A DNA stretch of 64,000 nucleotides from Pseudomonas frederiksbergensis. Lineage in GTDB: Bacteria > Pseudomonadota > Gammaproteobacteria > Pseudomonadales > Pseudomonadaceae. Below, piece by piece: positions 30,910-41,926 of the stretch. The stretch is taken from assembly GCF_001952935.1 (NCBI RefSeq), contig NZ_CP018319.1, positions 1,787,501 through 1,851,500 of the forward strand, written 5' to 3'. The position numbers and the translations under genes were made by a program. Every line of letters starts with the position of its first letter. Position 1 is the stretch's first letter. The notes under the pieces were generated by a model that searched no databases, was not told where the DNA came from, and saw nothing but the letters and a program-made list of their open reading frames with translations.

Positions 30910-32081
30910 CAGCGACTCTCCCTGGTACGTGCTGGCTGTTGCTGCAGATCGGCTGCCGCACGCGCATTCGCTTCATTGCTGCTGGCTGCCGCACCGGTCA
31001 CCGAAGTGCTGGTGTTGCGACCACTTTCGACCATCTTGTCCAGCGGCAAGTACAGCAGATTGCTCTGGCCATTCTTGTTGCCGGTCACGAGAACCTTGCT
31101 GGTGTTGCTGAAGACTTCCTGCATGGTGTCCAGGTACAGACGCTCACGGGTGACTTCAGGTGCCTTGCGGTATTCGGCCACCAGTTTGGTGAAGCGATCG
31201 GCCTCACCCTTGGCGCGCGAGACGGTTTCGTCACGGTAACCATTGGCATCTTCGATGATGCGCTGGGCCTGACCACGGGCTTCCGGCACGACGCCGTTGG
31301 CATAGGTTTCAGCCTGGTTGCGCGAACGCTGCTCGTCTTCACGGGCGCGGATCACGTCATCAAAGGCTTCCTGTACTTCACGCGGTGCGGCTGCGCTCTG
31401 TACGTTGACCTGGGTGACGGTGATGCCGGTGCGATAGGTATCCATGAAGCGTTGCAGACGCTCCTTGATTTCGCTGGCCATCAATTCACGACCTTCGGTC
31501 AGCACCTGATCCATCGCGGTGGAACCCACCACGTGGCGCAAGGCACTTTCGGTCGCGTGCTGAAGGCTGATTTCCGGCTGATCAACGCTCAGCACGAAGT
31601 CCTGCAGGTTGCTGATCTTGTACTGCACGGTCAGCGGCACTTCGACGATGTTCTCGTCTTCAGTGAGCATTTGACCCTGCTTGGTATAGGCACGCTCACG
31701 CGTGACGTTTTCCAGGTACTTGCGATCGAGCGGCGGGAAATAGATGTTCAGACCCGGGCCGACAGTTTCGTAGTACTTGCCGAAGCGCAGCACCACGGCT
31801 TGCTCCTGCTCGTCGACGACGTAGACCGCGCTGTACAACCATACGGCCGCCAACACGACCAGGCCGATGCCGAGCAGACCGCCGAAGCCGCTACTCCTGC
31901 CCGAACCGCCCCCGTCATCACCGCGTTTCTTACCACCACCGAACAACCCGTTCAGGCTTTCCTGCAGCTTTCGGAAGGCCTCGTCGAGATCCGGTGGTCC
32001 CTTGCGGTCGCCGTTATTGCGGCGCTTGCCACCCCAAGGATCCTGATTATTCGAGTTGCCACCCGGCTCATTCCAAGCCAT
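30909..32081 (-). CDS. hflK: HflK, SPFH-domain regulator of FtsH
   Basis: 390 residues, starting MAWNEPGGNSNNQDPWGG. The N terminus is Gly/Asn/Asp-rich and cytoplasmic, followed by one membrane helix (GLLGIGLVVLAAVWLYSAVYV), the SPFH domain (DEQEQAVVLRFGKY) and a coiled coil; the C-terminal tail is Ala/Gln-rich. Partner of HflC in the FtsH holoenzyme. The start at 32081 matches the family; the frame to 32117 adds twelve residues without support. 96 bases downstream of hflX. Confidence 0.97.
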   Translation of the reverse strand: MAWNEPGGNSNNQDPWGGKRRNNGDRKGPPDLDEAFRKLQESLNGLFGGGKKRGDDGGGSGRSSGFGGLLGIGLVVLAAVWLYSAVYVVDEQEQAVVLRFGKYYETVGPGLNIYFPPLDRKYLENVTRERAYTKQGQMLTEDENIVEVPLTVQYKISNLQDFVLSVDQPEISLQHATESALRHVVGSTAMDQVLTEGRELMASEIKERLQRFMDTYRTGITVTQVNVQSAAAPREVQEAFDDVIRAREDEQRSRNQAETYANGVVPEARGQAQRIIEDANGYRDETVSRAKGEADRFTKLVAEYRKAPEVTRERLYLDTMQEVFSNTSKVLVTGNKNGQSNLLYLPLDKMVESGRNTSTSVTGAAASSNEANARAAADLQQQPARTRESR

Positions 32082-32177
32082 AGCGCTCTCCATCTGATAA
32101 AGCAAAGACGCACCCACGGCGCGCCGACCAATGCTACAGAATGCCTGTCACCGCGGCACAACCGCTTTTTCAGGCTT

Positions 32178-33479
32178 TTATTGCAAAGTGTGTTGTTCGA
32201 GGAATTCCATCGGTTGCAGACCTTCGCGACTCACCAGTCGATTCAACTCAACCCGTGGCAAGCGAACGGCCAGCAGGCTGATGCCTTCTTCGTCGTGTTC
32301 TTCTTTCTGCACCGCACCGAGTTCGAAAAACTGCGCACGCAGTCGAGCAAAACGTTGCGGCAAACGCAAGGTGCCAACAAACAAATCACCGCCCAGCAAC
32401 TCGGCAATGGCTTGCTCAAGCAATTCCAGACCACTGCCATCACGCGCCGATAGCCAGACCCGTTGGGGCTTGCCGTTTTCGTCGCGCTGGATTTGTGGCT
32501 CAACGCCTTCAAGCAAATCGAGTTTGTTATAGACCTCGAGGATCGGCAAGTCCTGGGCACCGATCTCGCCCAGCACCACCATCACTTGCTCGATCTGCAA
32601 CATGCGATCCGGTTCGGCCGCATCGATCACGTGCAACAGCAAATCTGAGTTGCTCGACTCTTCGAGCGTAGACCGAAATGCCTCAACCAGTTTGTGGGGC
32701 AAGTGGCGTATGAAACCCACCGTATCGGCCAGGACAATCGGCCCCAGGTCGTCGAGTTCCAGACGGCGCAAGGTCGGGTCCAGCGTGGCAAACAACTGGT
32801 CAGCCGCGTACACGTCGGATTTCGTCACGTTATTGAAGAGCGTGGATTTGCCGGCGTTGGTATAGCCCACAAGGGACACGGTAGGAATATCCGCACGCGA
32901 ACGGCCGCGTCGCGACTGTTCGCGCTGACTGCGCACTTTTTCCAGTCGGCCCTTGATCTGTCGCAGGCGTACCCGCAGCAAACGGCGGTCGGTTTCCAGC
33001 TGGGTTTCACCCGGGCCACGCATACCGATACCGCCACCCTGACGCTCAAGGTGGGTCCAGCCACGAACCAGCCGGGTGCTCATGTGGTCAAGCTGGGCCA
33101 GTTCTACCTGGAGCTTGCCTTCATGGGTACGGGCGCGTTGGGCGAAAATATCGAGAATCAGACCGGTACGGTCGATCACGCGACACTCGAAAACACGTTC
33201 GAGGTTACGTTCCTGACTGGGCGTGAGGATGTGATTGAAAATCACCAGATCGGCCTCTTCGGCCTTGACCAGGTCGCGCAGCTCCTCGACCTTGCCGCTG
33301 CCAATCAGGAATTTGGCGGTTGGCCGATGACGCGGCACGTTAAAAAACGCAACGGTCTCGGCGCCGGCCGAATTAGCCAACTCCTGAAACTCCTGCGGAT
33401 CTTCGCGCGCCTCAGGGTCCTGTCCATCCAAGTGAACGAGGATCACTCGCTCACCACCACCGTGGCGCTCAAAGAACAA
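32178..33479 (-). CDS. hflX: Ribosome-associated GTPase HflX
   Basis: 433 residues. N-terminal HflX-specific ATP-binding region and coiled coil, then the GTPase domain with GYTNAGKSTLFN (G1), DTVGFI (G3) and NKLD (G4). HflX splits stalled or stress-inactivated 70S ribosomes and has been linked to heat-shock survival. It begins 12 bases after hfq, in the conserved hfq-hflX-hflK-hflC order. Confidence 0.97.
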   Translation of the reverse strand: MFFERHGGGERVILVHLDGQDPEAREDPQEFQELANSAGAETVAFFNVPRHRPTAKFLIGSGKVEELRDLVKAEEADLVIFNHILTPSQERNLERVFECRVIDRTGLILDIFAQRARTHEGKLQVELAQLDHMSTRLVRGWTHLERQGGGIGMRGPGETQLETDRRLLRVRLRQIKGRLEKVRSQREQSRRGRSRADIPTVSLVGYTNAGKSTLFNNVTKSDVYAADQLFATLDPTLRRLELDDLGPIVLADTVGFIRHLPHKLVEAFRSTLEESSNSDLLLHVIDAAEPDRMLQIEQVMVVLGEIGAQDLPILEVYNKLDLLEGVEPQIQRDENGKPQRVWLSARDGSGLELLEQAIAELLGGDLFVGTLRLPQRFARLRAQFFELGAVQKEEHDEEGISLLAVRLPRVELNRLVSREGLQPMEFLEQHTLQ

Positions 33480-33491
33480 AGGAGACTCCTA

Positions 33492-33752
33492 TCAGGCGTT
33501 ACCTGGCTCAGCGTCACCCGCTTCGGATTCGGTTGCGCTAGGCAGACGAATTGGACGAACCGGCACCACTGTAGAGATAGCGTGTTTGTAAACCATCTGG
33601 CTGACGGTGTTTTTCAGCAGGATAACGAACTGGTCGAAAGACTCGATCGTGCCTTGCAGCTTGATCCCGTTGACCAGGTAGATGGAAACCCCCACTTTCT
33701 CTTTACGTAAAGTATTCAAGTAAGGGTCTTGTAGCGAATGCCCTTTTGACAT
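33492..33752 (-). CDS. hfq: RNA chaperone Hfq
   Basis: 86 residues. Sm1 and Sm2 motifs are present: [23 protein letters not shown] and the YKHAIS motif of the proximal RNA-binding face. The C-terminal tail is short and acidic ([15 protein letters not shown]), as in other pseudomonads, where Hfq works with Crc in catabolite repression as well as with small RNAs. The ATG at 33752 sits 10 bases after AAAGGAG; the in-frame GTG three codons earlier is too close to that site. Confidence 0.98.
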   Translation of the reverse strand: MSKGHSLQDPYLNTLRKEKVGVSIYLVNGIKLQGTIESFDQFVILLKNTVSQMVYKHAISTVVPVRPIRLPSATESEAGDAEPGNA

Positions 33753-33846
33753 GTGCCGCACTCCTTTAAGGATTCAATATAAAAAATAGGTAAACAGATG
33801 GCTTGGGGCCGTCACACCCCCAAGGATAGACGGCAATTGCAAGGAC

Positions 33847-34818
33847 TCAGCTCAATATGGAGATGGTCCCAAGGTATTTCAAGGCGCGCGGCAGATTGTC
33901 GCAATCGAGGCTGTCCAACCAATGTAAATCAGCCCAACTGCGCAGCCAGGTGAACTGGCGCTTCGCCAATTGGCGCGTGGCAATGATTCCACGCTCCTGC
34001 ATCTCGGCTTGCGTCAGCTTGCCATCCAGGTAATCCCAGACTTGTCGGTAGCCTACTGCACGTATAGACGGCATCCCCGAATGCAGGTCACCTCTATCTC
34101 GCAGGGCTACGACCTCGTCGATGAATCCCTGTTCCAACATATTCGTGAATCTTTGTTTAATTCGCTCGTGCAATACCTGGCGATTTGCCGGAGCAATGGC
34201 CAAGTTCGCGACAGTATAGGGCAATTGTTGCAGTCCAGAGGCGGCTGCTTCAGTACTTTGCGCAGATTGTTGCAACCTTAGTGCAGTCATGCTCTGGCCG
34301 CTGACGCGATAAACTTCCAGCGCTCGACTCAGTCGCTGCGGATCGTTCGGATGAATACGCGCCGCAGATTGCGGATCGATGACTGCCAATTGATCGTGCA
34401 GGGCTTGCCAGCCAAGGCGTGCGGCCTCTTCTTCGATCTGTGCGCGAATGGCCGGGTCAGCCGCCGGCATGTCTGCCAGACCTTCAACCAAAGCCTTGTA
34501 ATAGAGCATTGTGCCGCCCACCAGCAGCGGGATTTTGCCCCGCGCGGTGATCTCGGCCATGGCTTGGAGGGCATCACGACGGAAATCGGCGGCCGAATAA
34601 CTCTCTGCCGGATCAAGAATATCGATCAAACGGTGTGGAAATTCAGCCAAAAGCTCTTTTGAAGGCTTGGCGGTGCCGATGTCCATGCCACGGTAGACCA
34701 GCGCCGAATCGACGCTGATCAGCTCACACGGCAAGACTTTGGTGAGTTCGATGGCCAGGTCGGTCTTGCCGGCGGCGGTCGGGCCCATCAGGAAAATCGC
34801 AGGAGGGAGCTGGTTCAT
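33847..34818 (-). CDS. miaA: tRNA dimethylallyltransferase MiaA
   Basis: 323 residues. It transfers a dimethylallyl group to N6 of A37 in tRNAs that read UNN codons. The P-loop [11 protein letters not shown] is at the N terminus, with the [16 protein letters not shown] and [10 protein letters not shown] motifs following. The ATG at 34818 overlaps the mutL stop by one base (TGATG), so translation is coupled to mutL. A 94-base gap separates it from hfq, where hfq promoters are usually located. Confidence 0.97.
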   Translation of the reverse strand: MNQLPPAIFLMGPTAAGKTDLAIELTKVLPCELISVDSALVYRGMDIGTAKPSKELLAEFPHRLIDILDPAESYSAADFRRDALQAMAEITARGKIPLLVGGTMLYYKALVEGLADMPAADPAIRAQIEEEAARLGWQALHDQLAVIDPQSAARIHPNDPQRLSRALEVYRVSGQSMTALRLQQSAQSTEAAASGLQQLPYTVANLAIAPANRQVLHERIKQRFTNMLEQGFIDEVVALRDRGDLHSGMPSIRAVGYRQVWDYLDGKLTQAEMQERGIIATRQLAKRQFTWLRSWADLHWLDSLDCDNLPRALKYLGTISILS

Positions 34819-36728
34819 CAACGACCGCGCAGGAACAGTTTGTCCAGATCGTCCAGGCCCAGTTGGGTCCAGGTCGGTCGGCCATGGTTGCATTGACCGC
34901 TGCGTTCAGTGTTTTCCATATCGCGCAGCAGACCGTTCATTTCCGGGATCGCCAGACGCCGATTCGCCCGAATCGCACCGTGGCAGGCCATGGTGCCGAG
35001 CAGTTCGTTCAGGTGCGCCTGAATCCGGTCGCTGGTGCCGTATTCCATCAAGTCCGCCAGAACGTCACTGACCAATCGATTGGCTTCAGCTTGTTTGAGC
35101 AAGGCCGGAATCTGCCGGATCGCCAGGGATTCCGGCCCCAGACGCTGCAATTCAAAGCCCAGGCGCTGGAACCACGCGACGTGTTCTTCGGCGCAATCGG
35201 CTTCACGCTGACTGACCGCCAGCGACTCCGGCACCAGCAGCGGCTGACCGCTCAGGCCTTCGCTGGCCATGGCGATTTTCAGGCGCTCGTACATGATCCG
35301 CTCATGAGCCGCGTGCATGTCCACCAGCACCAGGCCCTGGGCGTTTTCCGAAAGAATATAAATGCCTTTGAGCTGCGCCAATGCATAACCCAGCGGCGGA
35401 ACATCGTCCTGCCCGGCCGGCAGCGCTACCGCGTTGGCTTCTGGCAACGGTGCAAAAAACTCGCGATACGCTGCCTGGGCCTCAGCAACCGGCACACCGG
35501 ATTGAGGCCGCGGCGAGTACTGATATTGATAACCGGCACCCGCGCCCGAGCCGGCCGGCGTATTGAACGACGGCTGGGCTTGAGGCTGTTCCAGCAAGGC
35601 ATTGGCCGCCAGACGCATTTCGCCCTGTGGACCGAATTCGCCAGCATCAATGCCGGTAGGTCGAACGATCGCGGTCGCGACAGGCGCGGCCAGATGGTCT
35701 TCCGGCCGCACATCGCCCAAGGCGCGGTGCAGGGTGCCGTAGAGGAAATCGTGAACCATGCGTCCGTCACGGAAGCGCACTTCGTGCTTGGTCGGGTGCA
35801 CGTTGACGTCAACGCCCGCCGGATCGACTTCGAAAAACAGCACGAACGTCGGGTGCCGACCGTTGAACAACACGTCGCGATAGGCCTGGCGCACCGCGTG
35901 GGCCACCAGTTTGTCGCGTACGGCGCGGCCATTTACGAAGAAGTACTGCAAATCCGCCTGGCTGCGGTTGAATGTCGGCAAACCGACCCAGCCCCACAAA
36001 TGCAGGCCATTGCGCTCTATCTCGATCGGCAGCGCCTGCTCGAGGAAACCCGAACCGCAAATCGCCGCCACACGCCGGGCACGGGCCGCGTCGTCATGGG
36101 CTTCATGCAGGCTGAGGATGGTCTTGCCGTTGTGGCGCAGATGGAACGCCACGTCGAACCGCGCTAACGCCAGACGCTTGATCACTTCTTGCAGGTGATC
36201 GAATTCAGTTTTTTCGGTTTTGAGAAACTTGCGGCGTGCCGGGGTGTTGAAAAACAAGTCACGCACTTCCACCGAGGTGCCCACCGGATGGGCCGCCGGC
36301 TGCACGCGAGGCGCCATGTCCCGGCCTTCGGTTTCGACCTGCCAGGCCTGATCAGCGTCTTTGGTGCGGGATGTCAGGGTCAGGCGCGCCACGGAGCTGA
36401 TCGACGCGAGTGCCTCACCGCGAAAGCCCAGGCTCATGACCTGTTCGAGGTCTTCCAGATTGCGGATTTTGCTGGTGGCATGTCGCGCCAAAGCCAGCGG
36501 CAAGTCATCGGAAGAAATGCCGCTACCATCGTCGCGCACCCGCAGCAGCTTGACGCCGCCCTGCTCCACATCGACATCGATACGCCTGGCGCCGGAGTCG
36601 AGGCTGTTTTCCAGCAACTCCTTGATCACCGAAGCCGGGCGCTCAACCACCTCACCGGCGGCAATCTGGTTCGCCAGTCGCGGGCTGAGCAGCTCGATAC
36701 GAGCCGTGTTGGTCAGCACCTGGTTCAT
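34818..36728 (-). CDS. mutL: DNA mismatch repair protein MutL
   Basis: 636 residues. The GHKL ATPase motifs ([27 protein letters not shown]) are in the first 110 residues; a variable linker follows; the C-terminal dimerisation domain carries [12 protein letters not shown], which fits the DMHA(X)2E(X)4E endonuclease motif of MutL proteins from organisms without MutH. It overlaps amiB upstream by four bases and miaA downstream by one. Confidence 0.97.
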   Translation of the reverse strand: MNQVLTNTARIELLSPRLANQIAAGEVVERPASVIKELLENSLDSGARRIDVDVEQGGVKLLRVRDDGSGISSDDLPLALARHATSKIRNLEDLEQVMSLGFRGEALASISSVARLTLTSRTKDADQAWQVETEGRDMAPRVQPAAHPVGTSVEVRDLFFNTPARRKFLKTEKTEFDHLQEVIKRLALARFDVAFHLRHNGKTILSLHEAHDDAARARRVAAICGSGFLEQALPIEIERNGLHLWGWVGLPTFNRSQADLQYFFVNGRAVRDKLVAHAVRQAYRDVLFNGRHPTFVLFFEVDPAGVDVNVHPTKHEVRFRDGRMVHDFLYGTLHRALGDVRPEDHLAAPVATAIVRPTGIDAGEFGPQGEMRLAANALLEQPQAQPSFNTPAGSGAGAGYQYQYSPRPQSGVPVAEAQAAYREFFAPLPEANAVALPAGQDDVPPLGYALAQLKGIYILSENAQGLVLVDMHAAHERIMYERLKIAMASEGLSGQPLLVPESLAVSQREADCAEEHVAWFQRLGFELQRLGPESLAIRQIPALLKQAEANRLVSDVLADLMEYGTSDRIQAHLNELLGTMACHGAIRANRRLAIPEMNGLLRDMENTERSGQCNHGRPTWTQLGLDDLDKLFLRGR

Positions 36729-38152
36729 TCTTTGGCCGCCAGCTCAGTGCCAGGGATGGTCAAGTGCTGACCGACCTTGAGCTCATCACTCGACAGCTTG
36801 TTGGCGCTGCGCAGCGTGGCCGGAGACACCTGATATCGCACGGCAATCATCGCCAGCGTCTCGCCGGGGTTCACCCGATGGTCACGCGGACCTTGGGCGA
36901 TCCCACCGGAGTCGCGCAGCCAGGCGATGTAGGTGCCCGGCGGTGGGTTTTGCTGGAAGAACTGGCGCACGCCGCTGCTGATCGAACGCGCCAGCGCTTG
37001 CTGGTGGTTCGCTGCGGCAAGCTTGGACGCTTCGTTGGCGTTGGAGATGAACCCGGTTTCCACCAGGATCGAAGGAATGTCCGGCGACTTCAGCACCATG
37101 AACCCGGCCTGCTCCACGCGCTGTTTGTGCAACGGCGTGACGCGGCCGATGTTGCTCAGGACTTTCTGGCCGACGTTCAGGCTAGAAGTCAGGGAAGCCG
37201 TCATCGACAGGTCAAGCAGCACGCCCGCCAGCATGCGGTCCTTGTCGTCGAGGCTGACGTTGCCGGCACCACCGATCAAGTCGGAACGGTTTTCGCTGTC
37301 GGCCAGCCAACGGGCCGTTTCCGAGGTAGCACCGCGATCAGACAGGGCAAACACTGAGGCACCGAAGGCTGCGGCCGAAGGTGCGGCGTCGGCGTGGATC
37401 GAAACGAACAGGTCGGCGCCCTTCTTGCGGGCGATTTCGGTACGGCCGCGCAGTGGGATGAAATAGTCGCCGGTGCGGGTCAGTTCGGCGCGGAAGCCTT
37501 TCATGCCGTTGACCTGACGCTGCAGTTCACGGGCGATGGCCAGTACCACGTCTTTTTCACGCTGACCGCGAGAGCCGGAGGCACCCGGGTCTTCGCCGCC
37601 GTGACCGGCATCGATGACGACAATAATGTCGCGCTTGCCGGCCGGGGCTGGCGGCAGTTTTACCGGAGGCTCCACCGGAGTGACCGGCACCGGGGCTACC
37701 GTCGCAACATTGGTCGGCGCCGGAATGGGCGCGGCATCGGCAGCGTTGTCGAACAAGTCGACCACCAGGCGATTGCCGTACTGGGCGTTTGGCGCCAAGG
37801 TAAAACTTTTCGGCGTCACGGCTTTTTTCAGGTCGATGACCACCCGCAGGTCGGTCGGGGTACGTTGAGCCGAGCGCATGGCGGTGATCGGAGTGTTCGA
37901 GCTGTTGACGTTCAGCGGCGCCCCCAGAGTCGCGCCATTGATGTCGATGACCAGCCGATCCGGGGCGGTCAGGGTAAAGACACTGTGCTGGACAGGCCCG
38001 GTCAGGTCGAACACCAGTCGCGTGTTGTCCGGAGCTCGCCACAGGCGAACGCTGTTGACCTTCGTCGCGGCCACAGCATCGACGGTCACCGCCAAAAACA
38101 ACAATCCTACGGCAGCTACCATCGCGCGAAAGCGCATACCTAACCCCATCAT
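36725..38152 (-). CDS. amiB: N-acetylmuramoyl-L-alanine amidase AmiB (AMIN-Amidase_3-LysM)
   Basis: 475 residues. A signal peptide (about residues 6-28) is followed by an AMIN targeting domain (30-130), a Pro/Val-rich linker, the zinc amidase_3 domain with [21 protein letters not shown] and [10 protein letters not shown], and a C-terminal LysM peptidoglycan-binding motif. It cleaves septal peptidoglycan during cell separation. The first ATG (38152) directly abuts the tsaE stop; an ATG five codons later (38137) starts [10 protein letters not shown] and is an equally possible start. Confidence 0.96.
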   Translation of the reverse strand: MMGLGMRFRAMVAAVGLLFLAVTVDAVAATKVNSVRLWRAPDNTRLVFDLTGPVQHSVFTLTAPDRLVIDINGATLGAPLNVNSSNTPITAMRSAQRTPTDLRVVIDLKKAVTPKSFTLAPNAQYGNRLVVDLFDNAADAAPIPAPTNVATVAPVPVTPVEPPVKLPPAPAGKRDIIVVIDAGHGGEDPGASGSRGQREKDVVLAIARELQRQVNGMKGFRAELTRTGDYFIPLRGRTEIARKKGADLFVSIHADAAPSAAAFGASVFALSDRGATSETARWLADSENRSDLIGGAGNVSLDDKDRMLAGVLLDLSMTASLTSSLNVGQKVLSNIGRVTPLHKQRVEQAGFMVLKSPDIPSILVETGFISNANEASKLAAANHQQALARSISSGVRQFFQQNPPPGTYIAWLRDSGGIAQGPRDHRVNPGETLAMIAVRYQVSPATLRSANKLSSDELKVGQHLTIPGTELAAKE

Positions 38153-38623
38153 TTAATTGGTTTCCAATGCCAAAGCGGCACACCACGACTCGCCACGCGA
38201 GCCCTGGGACAAAATTTTCAGCGAACGCCCGCCATCTTGCGGGCTAATGGTAATGGTCAGGTCGGGCTTTGGCAAAAAGCCTGCACCTTTTTCGGGCCAC
38301 TCGATCAGGCACAACGCGTCGTCTTCGAAGTAGTCGCGGATGCCGAGGTACTCCAGCTCCTCAGGGTCGACCAAGCGATAGAGGTCGAAATGGAAGGCCC
38401 GGATGTCACCAATCTCGTAGGGTTCGACCAAGGTAAACGTAGGGCTTTTTACCGACCCTTGATGCCCCAGCCCCCTGATGATGCCCCGGGACAGCGTGGT
38501 TTTCCCCGCGCCCAGATCGCCCTCGAGAAAAATCAGACCGTGCCCTTCAGTGGTTTGTGCGATGCGTGCGCCAAACGCGGTCATCGCCTCTTCATCAGCC
38601 AGGTACAGGGTTACTTCAGACAC
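38153..38623 (-). CDS. tsaE: tRNA threonylcarbamoyladenosine biosynthesis ATPase TsaE
   Basis: 156 residues (YjeE). ATPase that activates the TsaB-TsaD complex making t6A37 of tRNA. The Walker A motif GDLGAGKTTLSRG and the VKSPTFTLVEPYE segment are clear. The start is GTG at 38623, lying inside the 3' end of nnr (13-base overlap); its stop abuts the amiB ATG. Confidence 0.96.
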   Translation of the reverse strand: MSEVTLYLADEEAMTAFGARIAQTTEGHGLIFLEGDLGAGKTTLSRGIIRGLGHQGSVKSPTFTLVEPYEIGDIRAFHFDLYRLVDPEELEYLGIRDYFEDDALCLIEWPEKGAGFLPKPDLTITISPQDGGRSLKILSQGSRGESWCAALALETN

Positions 38624-40110
38624 GGGGTTTGCTCCTCCAACAACTGACGAATGGCTGGAATCAGATCACTGGCCGCCAGCCCACGGCCCGATTTACCTTC
38701 TTGCGCGCCAGCATTGGCGTGCAGCCAGACGGCCAGGCAGGCGGCGTCGAACGCTGCCATGCCTTGCGCCAGCAACGCGCCAACCAGACCGGCCAGCACA
38801 TCACCCAAACCGGCGGTGGCCATGGCCGGATGGCCCTGATGACACAACGCCAGTCGCCCATCGGGACTGGCGATCAAGCTGCCGGCGCCTTTGAGCACCA
38901 CGACAGCTGTATATTTTTTGCTCAATGCGTGAGCCGCCGCAGGACGATCGGCCTGCACTTGGGCAGTACTCATCCCCAACAAGCGCGCCGCCTCGCCCGG
39001 ATGTGGGGTGATCACACAATCCCTGGGCAAGCTCACGTGCTCTGTGGCAAGCAGATTCAATGCATCGGCGTCCCAGACTTGCGGCAGCGGCGCATTGGCA
39101 GCCGCCGACAAAAGGCTGCGCCCCCAGGAAGCCTGACCCAAGCCTGGGCCGACCACCAGCACGGAAACCTTTTGCAGCAGTTCCATCAGCTGATTGGCCG
39201 ACGAAGTGCCCAACACCATGGCTTCAGGAATTCTCGCCAGCGCGGCCGGAACATGCTCACTGCGCGTCGCCACAGACACCATGCCTGCACCGCTGCGCAG
39301 GGCACTTTGCGCGCTCAGCAGGATGGCGCCACCAAAGCCGCGATCACCGCCGATCAGCAGGACGTGGCCGAATTTGCCTTTATGGGAGGTTGGAGCACGG
39401 CCCGCCAGACGCGGCAAGGAACTGGCTGTCAGGCGACATGCACTGATGGCGACTCCGTTAAACGACTCGGGGGAGGCTTGCAGATCGTTGAATACCAACT
39501 CGCCGACCACGTCCGCAGCATCGCCGGTGAACAGACCCAGTTTCAGGCCAATGAACGTCACCGTCAGGTCCGCCCGCACCGCCGCGCCGAGTATTCGGCC
39601 GGTATCAGCGCTCAACCCCGAAGGGATATCCACCGCCGCAACCGGCAACCCGCTGCCGTTGATCAGCGCGATGGCGCCCGCGTAGGGCTCTCGCACCTCT
39701 CCTGTCAGACCGGTGCCGAGCAAGGCATCCAGTACGACACCGCGCAACTCTGACTGCGCACTGAAAGCTTGAACCACGACACCTTCGGACACAGCCTCAG
39801 CATGGGCTAATGCCGCATCACCCTGTAAACGCTTGGGATCACCGACTGCCAATACCCGCACATGCCAGCCGGCACGTCGGGCCAGCACGGCCACCAGATA
39901 ACCGTCGCCGGCGTTGTTGCCGTGGCCAGCCACAACACTTAGTTCATTCGCCGACGGCCAGTGGCGGACCAGTGCACGCCAGGTCGCTCGCGCCGCGCGC
40001 TGCATCAATTCGAAGCCCGGCGTGCCGGCCGCGATCAGGCTCGCATCGAGGGCTCGCACTTGCGCGACGCTATACAGCGCGTCGGGTAAATCATCTTTAG
40101 TGTGCGGCAT
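38611..40110 (-). CDS. nnr: Bifunctional NAD(P)H-hydrate epimerase/dehydratase
   Basis: 499 residues. The N-terminal YjeF_N epimerase domain (about 1-215) has GHGNNAGDGYLVA; the C-terminal ribokinase-like ADP/ATP-dependent dehydratase (about 225-495) has GDRGFGGAILL, VGPGLG and AGLGDVLAGL. Together they repair hydrated NAD(P)H. The start at 40110 (MPHTKDDLPDALYS) leaves a 63-base divergent promoter region with queG; a longer frame to 40350 would run into queG and is rejected. It heads the nnr-tsaE-amiB-mutL-miaA unit. Confidence 0.96.
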   Translation of the reverse strand: MPHTKDDLPDALYSVAQVRALDASLIAAGTPGFELMQRAARATWRALVRHWPSANELSVVAGHGNNAGDGYLVAVLARRAGWHVRVLAVGDPKRLQGDAALAHAEAVSEGVVVQAFSAQSELRGVVLDALLGTGLTGEVREPYAGAIALINGSGLPVAAVDIPSGLSADTGRILGAAVRADLTVTFIGLKLGLFTGDAADVVGELVFNDLQASPESFNGVAISACRLTASSLPRLAGRAPTSHKGKFGHVLLIGGDRGFGGAILLSAQSALRSGAGMVSVATRSEHVPAALARIPEAMVLGTSSANQLMELLQKVSVLVVGPGLGQASWGRSLLSAAANAPLPQVWDADALNLLATEHVSLPRDCVITPHPGEAARLLGMSTAQVQADRPAAAHALSKKYTAVVVLKGAGSLIASPDGRLALCHQGHPAMATAGLGDVLAGLVGALLAQGMAAFDAACLAVWLHANAGAQEGKSGRGLAASDLIPAIRQLLEEQTPCLK

Positions 40111-40173
40111 GCGTCTTCGGGCTCCGATGTCTGGCAGAATTATACGCACCTCAGCTCCGGTTTCTCTCGCCTC

Positions 40174-41253
40174 ATGCCCGCAATTACCACAGACCTGCCC
40201 GCCCTCGCCCAATCCATCAAGGACTGGGGCCGCGAGCTGGGCTTTCAGCAAGTCGGCATCAGCGGCCTCGACCTGGCCGAGCATGAGCAGCACCTGGAGC
40301 GCTGGCTCGCGGCCGGTTACCACGGCGAAATGGACTACATGGGCGCCCACGGCAGCAAACGCTCACACCCGGAAGAGCTGGTGCCCGGCACACTTCGGGT
40401 GGTTTCCCTGCGCATGGACTACCTGCCGGGCGACACCGAAATGGCCAAACGTCTGGCACAACCGGAAAAAGCCTACGTCTCGCGTTATGCCTTGGGCCGC
40501 GATTACCACAAATTGATCCGTAAACGCGTGCAACAACTGGCCGATAAAATTCAGGCCGAAATCGGCCCGTTTGGTTTCCGCGCCTTCGTCGACAGCGCAC
40601 CGGTGCTGGAAAAAGCCATCGCGGAACAGGCCGGTCTTGGATGGATCGGCAAAAACACCCTGGTCTTGAATCGAAAGGCCGGCAGTTACTTCTTTCTCAG
40701 CGAACTGTTTGTCGACCTGCCGCTGCCGGTTGACCCGCCGCACAGCACCGAACATTGCGGCCGTTGCACGGCGTGCCTCGACATCTGCCCGACCAATGCC
40801 TTCGTCGGCCCCTACGTGCTGGATGCCCGACGCTGTATTTCCTACCTGACCATCGAACTGAAAAGCGCGATCCCGGAAGATTTGCGGCCACTGATCGGCA
40901 ATCGGGTATTTGGCTGTGATGACTGCCAGATCGTCTGCCCGTGGAACCGCTTCGCCCGTCCGTCCGGCGAAAGCGACTTCAAGCCACGGCACAATCTGGA
41001 CAACGCGGAGTTGGCAGAGCTGTTCATGTGGGATGAAGAGAAGTTTCTCAGCAGCACCGAAGGTTCGCCGCTGCGGCGGGCGGGTTATGAGCGCTGGCTG
41101 CGAAACCTGGCGGTTGGCCTGGGCAATGCCCCGTCGAGCATTCCGGTGCTGGAAGCGTTGAAGGCGCGCAAGGATTACCCGTCGGAGTTGGTGCGAGAGC
41201 ATGTCGAGTGGGCGCTCAAGCAACACGCCAAACGTCAGGCTTCGTCGTTATAA
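40174..41253 (+). CDS. queG: Epoxyqueuosine reductase QueG
   Basis: 359 residues. It reduces epoxyqueuosine to queuosine in tRNA, the last step of the pathway, with cobalamin and two [4Fe-4S] clusters. Both cysteine sets are present: CGRCTACLDICPTNAF and CDDCQIVCPWNRF. The start at 40174 (MPAITTDLPALAQ) matches the family. Its 3' end overlaps the convergent membrane protein gene by 19 bases. Confidence 0.97.
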   Translation: MPAITTDLPALAQSIKDWGRELGFQQVGISGLDLAEHEQHLERWLAAGYHGEMDYMGAHGSKRSHPEELVPGTLRVVSLRMDYLPGDTEMAKRLAQPEKAYVSRYALGRDYHKLIRKRVQQLADKIQAEIGPFGFRAFVDSAPVLEKAIAEQAGLGWIGKNTLVLNRKAGSYFFLSELFVDLPLPVDPPHSTEHCGRCTACLDICPTNAFVGPYVLDARRCISYLTIELKSAIPEDLRPLIGNRVFGCDDCQIVCPWNRFARPSGESDFKPRHNLDNAELAELFMWDEEKFLSSTEGSPLRRAGYERWLRNLAVGLGNAPSSIPVLEALKARKDYPSELVREHVEWALKQHAKRQASSL

Positions 41254-41846
41254 ACGAACTTCGGCATTTCCCAATGAAACCGGATCGCCAGCAAGCGCAG
41301 CAGGAAACCGCCAAACAGGGTGATCAAAATCGCCTGTTCCCCCGGCAATTGCAGGTAAATGCACAGCATGTAGCACCACGCCGCGGCGAACGAGACGCTG
41401 GCGTAGAGTTCGCGGCGGAAGATCAGCGGGATGTCGTTGCAGAAGATGTCGCGCAGGATGCCGCCGAACACCCCGGTGATTACGCCGCTGACCGAGGCCA
41501 CCAACATACCGTGACCCATTTCCAGCGCGGTCATGCAGCCGATCAGGGTGAATGCCACCAGGCCCACGGCGTCGAGCACCAGAAACAGCGAGCGCAGGTG
41601 GCGCATCCAGCGTGCGGCGAAGACCGTGAACATCGCTGCCACCGAGGTCAGCACCAGATATTCCGGGTGTTTGACCCACGTCAGCGGGTAGTGGCCGAGC
41701 AGCACGTCACGCACCGAACCGCCGCCCAATGCCGTGACACAGGCGATCAGCACCACGCCAAACCAGTCCATCCCGCGACGACCGGCAGACAGGGCACCGG
41801 TCATGGCTTCGGCGGTAATGGCAATCAGGTAAAGCATCAGCAACAT
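41235..41846 (-). CDS. UPF0126/TRIC-like membrane protein
   Basis: 203 residues, seven predicted membrane segments arranged as a duplicated three-helix unit plus one. The Gly motifs GGGSVRDVLLG and GGILRDIFCNDIPL, one per repeat, are the signature of UPF0126 (YicG) and prokaryotic TRIC-type cation channels. In trimeric TRIC proteins these kinked helices line the pore; whether this one conducts cations is not shown. The 3' end overlaps queG tail-to-tail by 19 bases. Confidence 0.93.
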   Translation of the reverse strand: MLLMLYLIAITAEAMTGALSAGRRGMDWFGVVLIACVTALGGGSVRDVLLGHYPLTWVKHPEYLVLTSVAAMFTVFAARWMRHLRSLFLVLDAVGLVAFTLIGCMTALEMGHGMLVASVSGVITGVFGGILRDIFCNDIPLIFRRELYASVSFAAAWCYMLCIYLQLPGEQAILITLFGGFLLRLLAIRFHWEMPKFVYNDEA

Positions 41847-41926
41847 GGTGGCGGTCCTTGCAAGAAGGCGCGCAGTCTAGCCATTTAGTCCCGGCACCAA
41901 AAGGGGGCAAAACAGACACTGATACC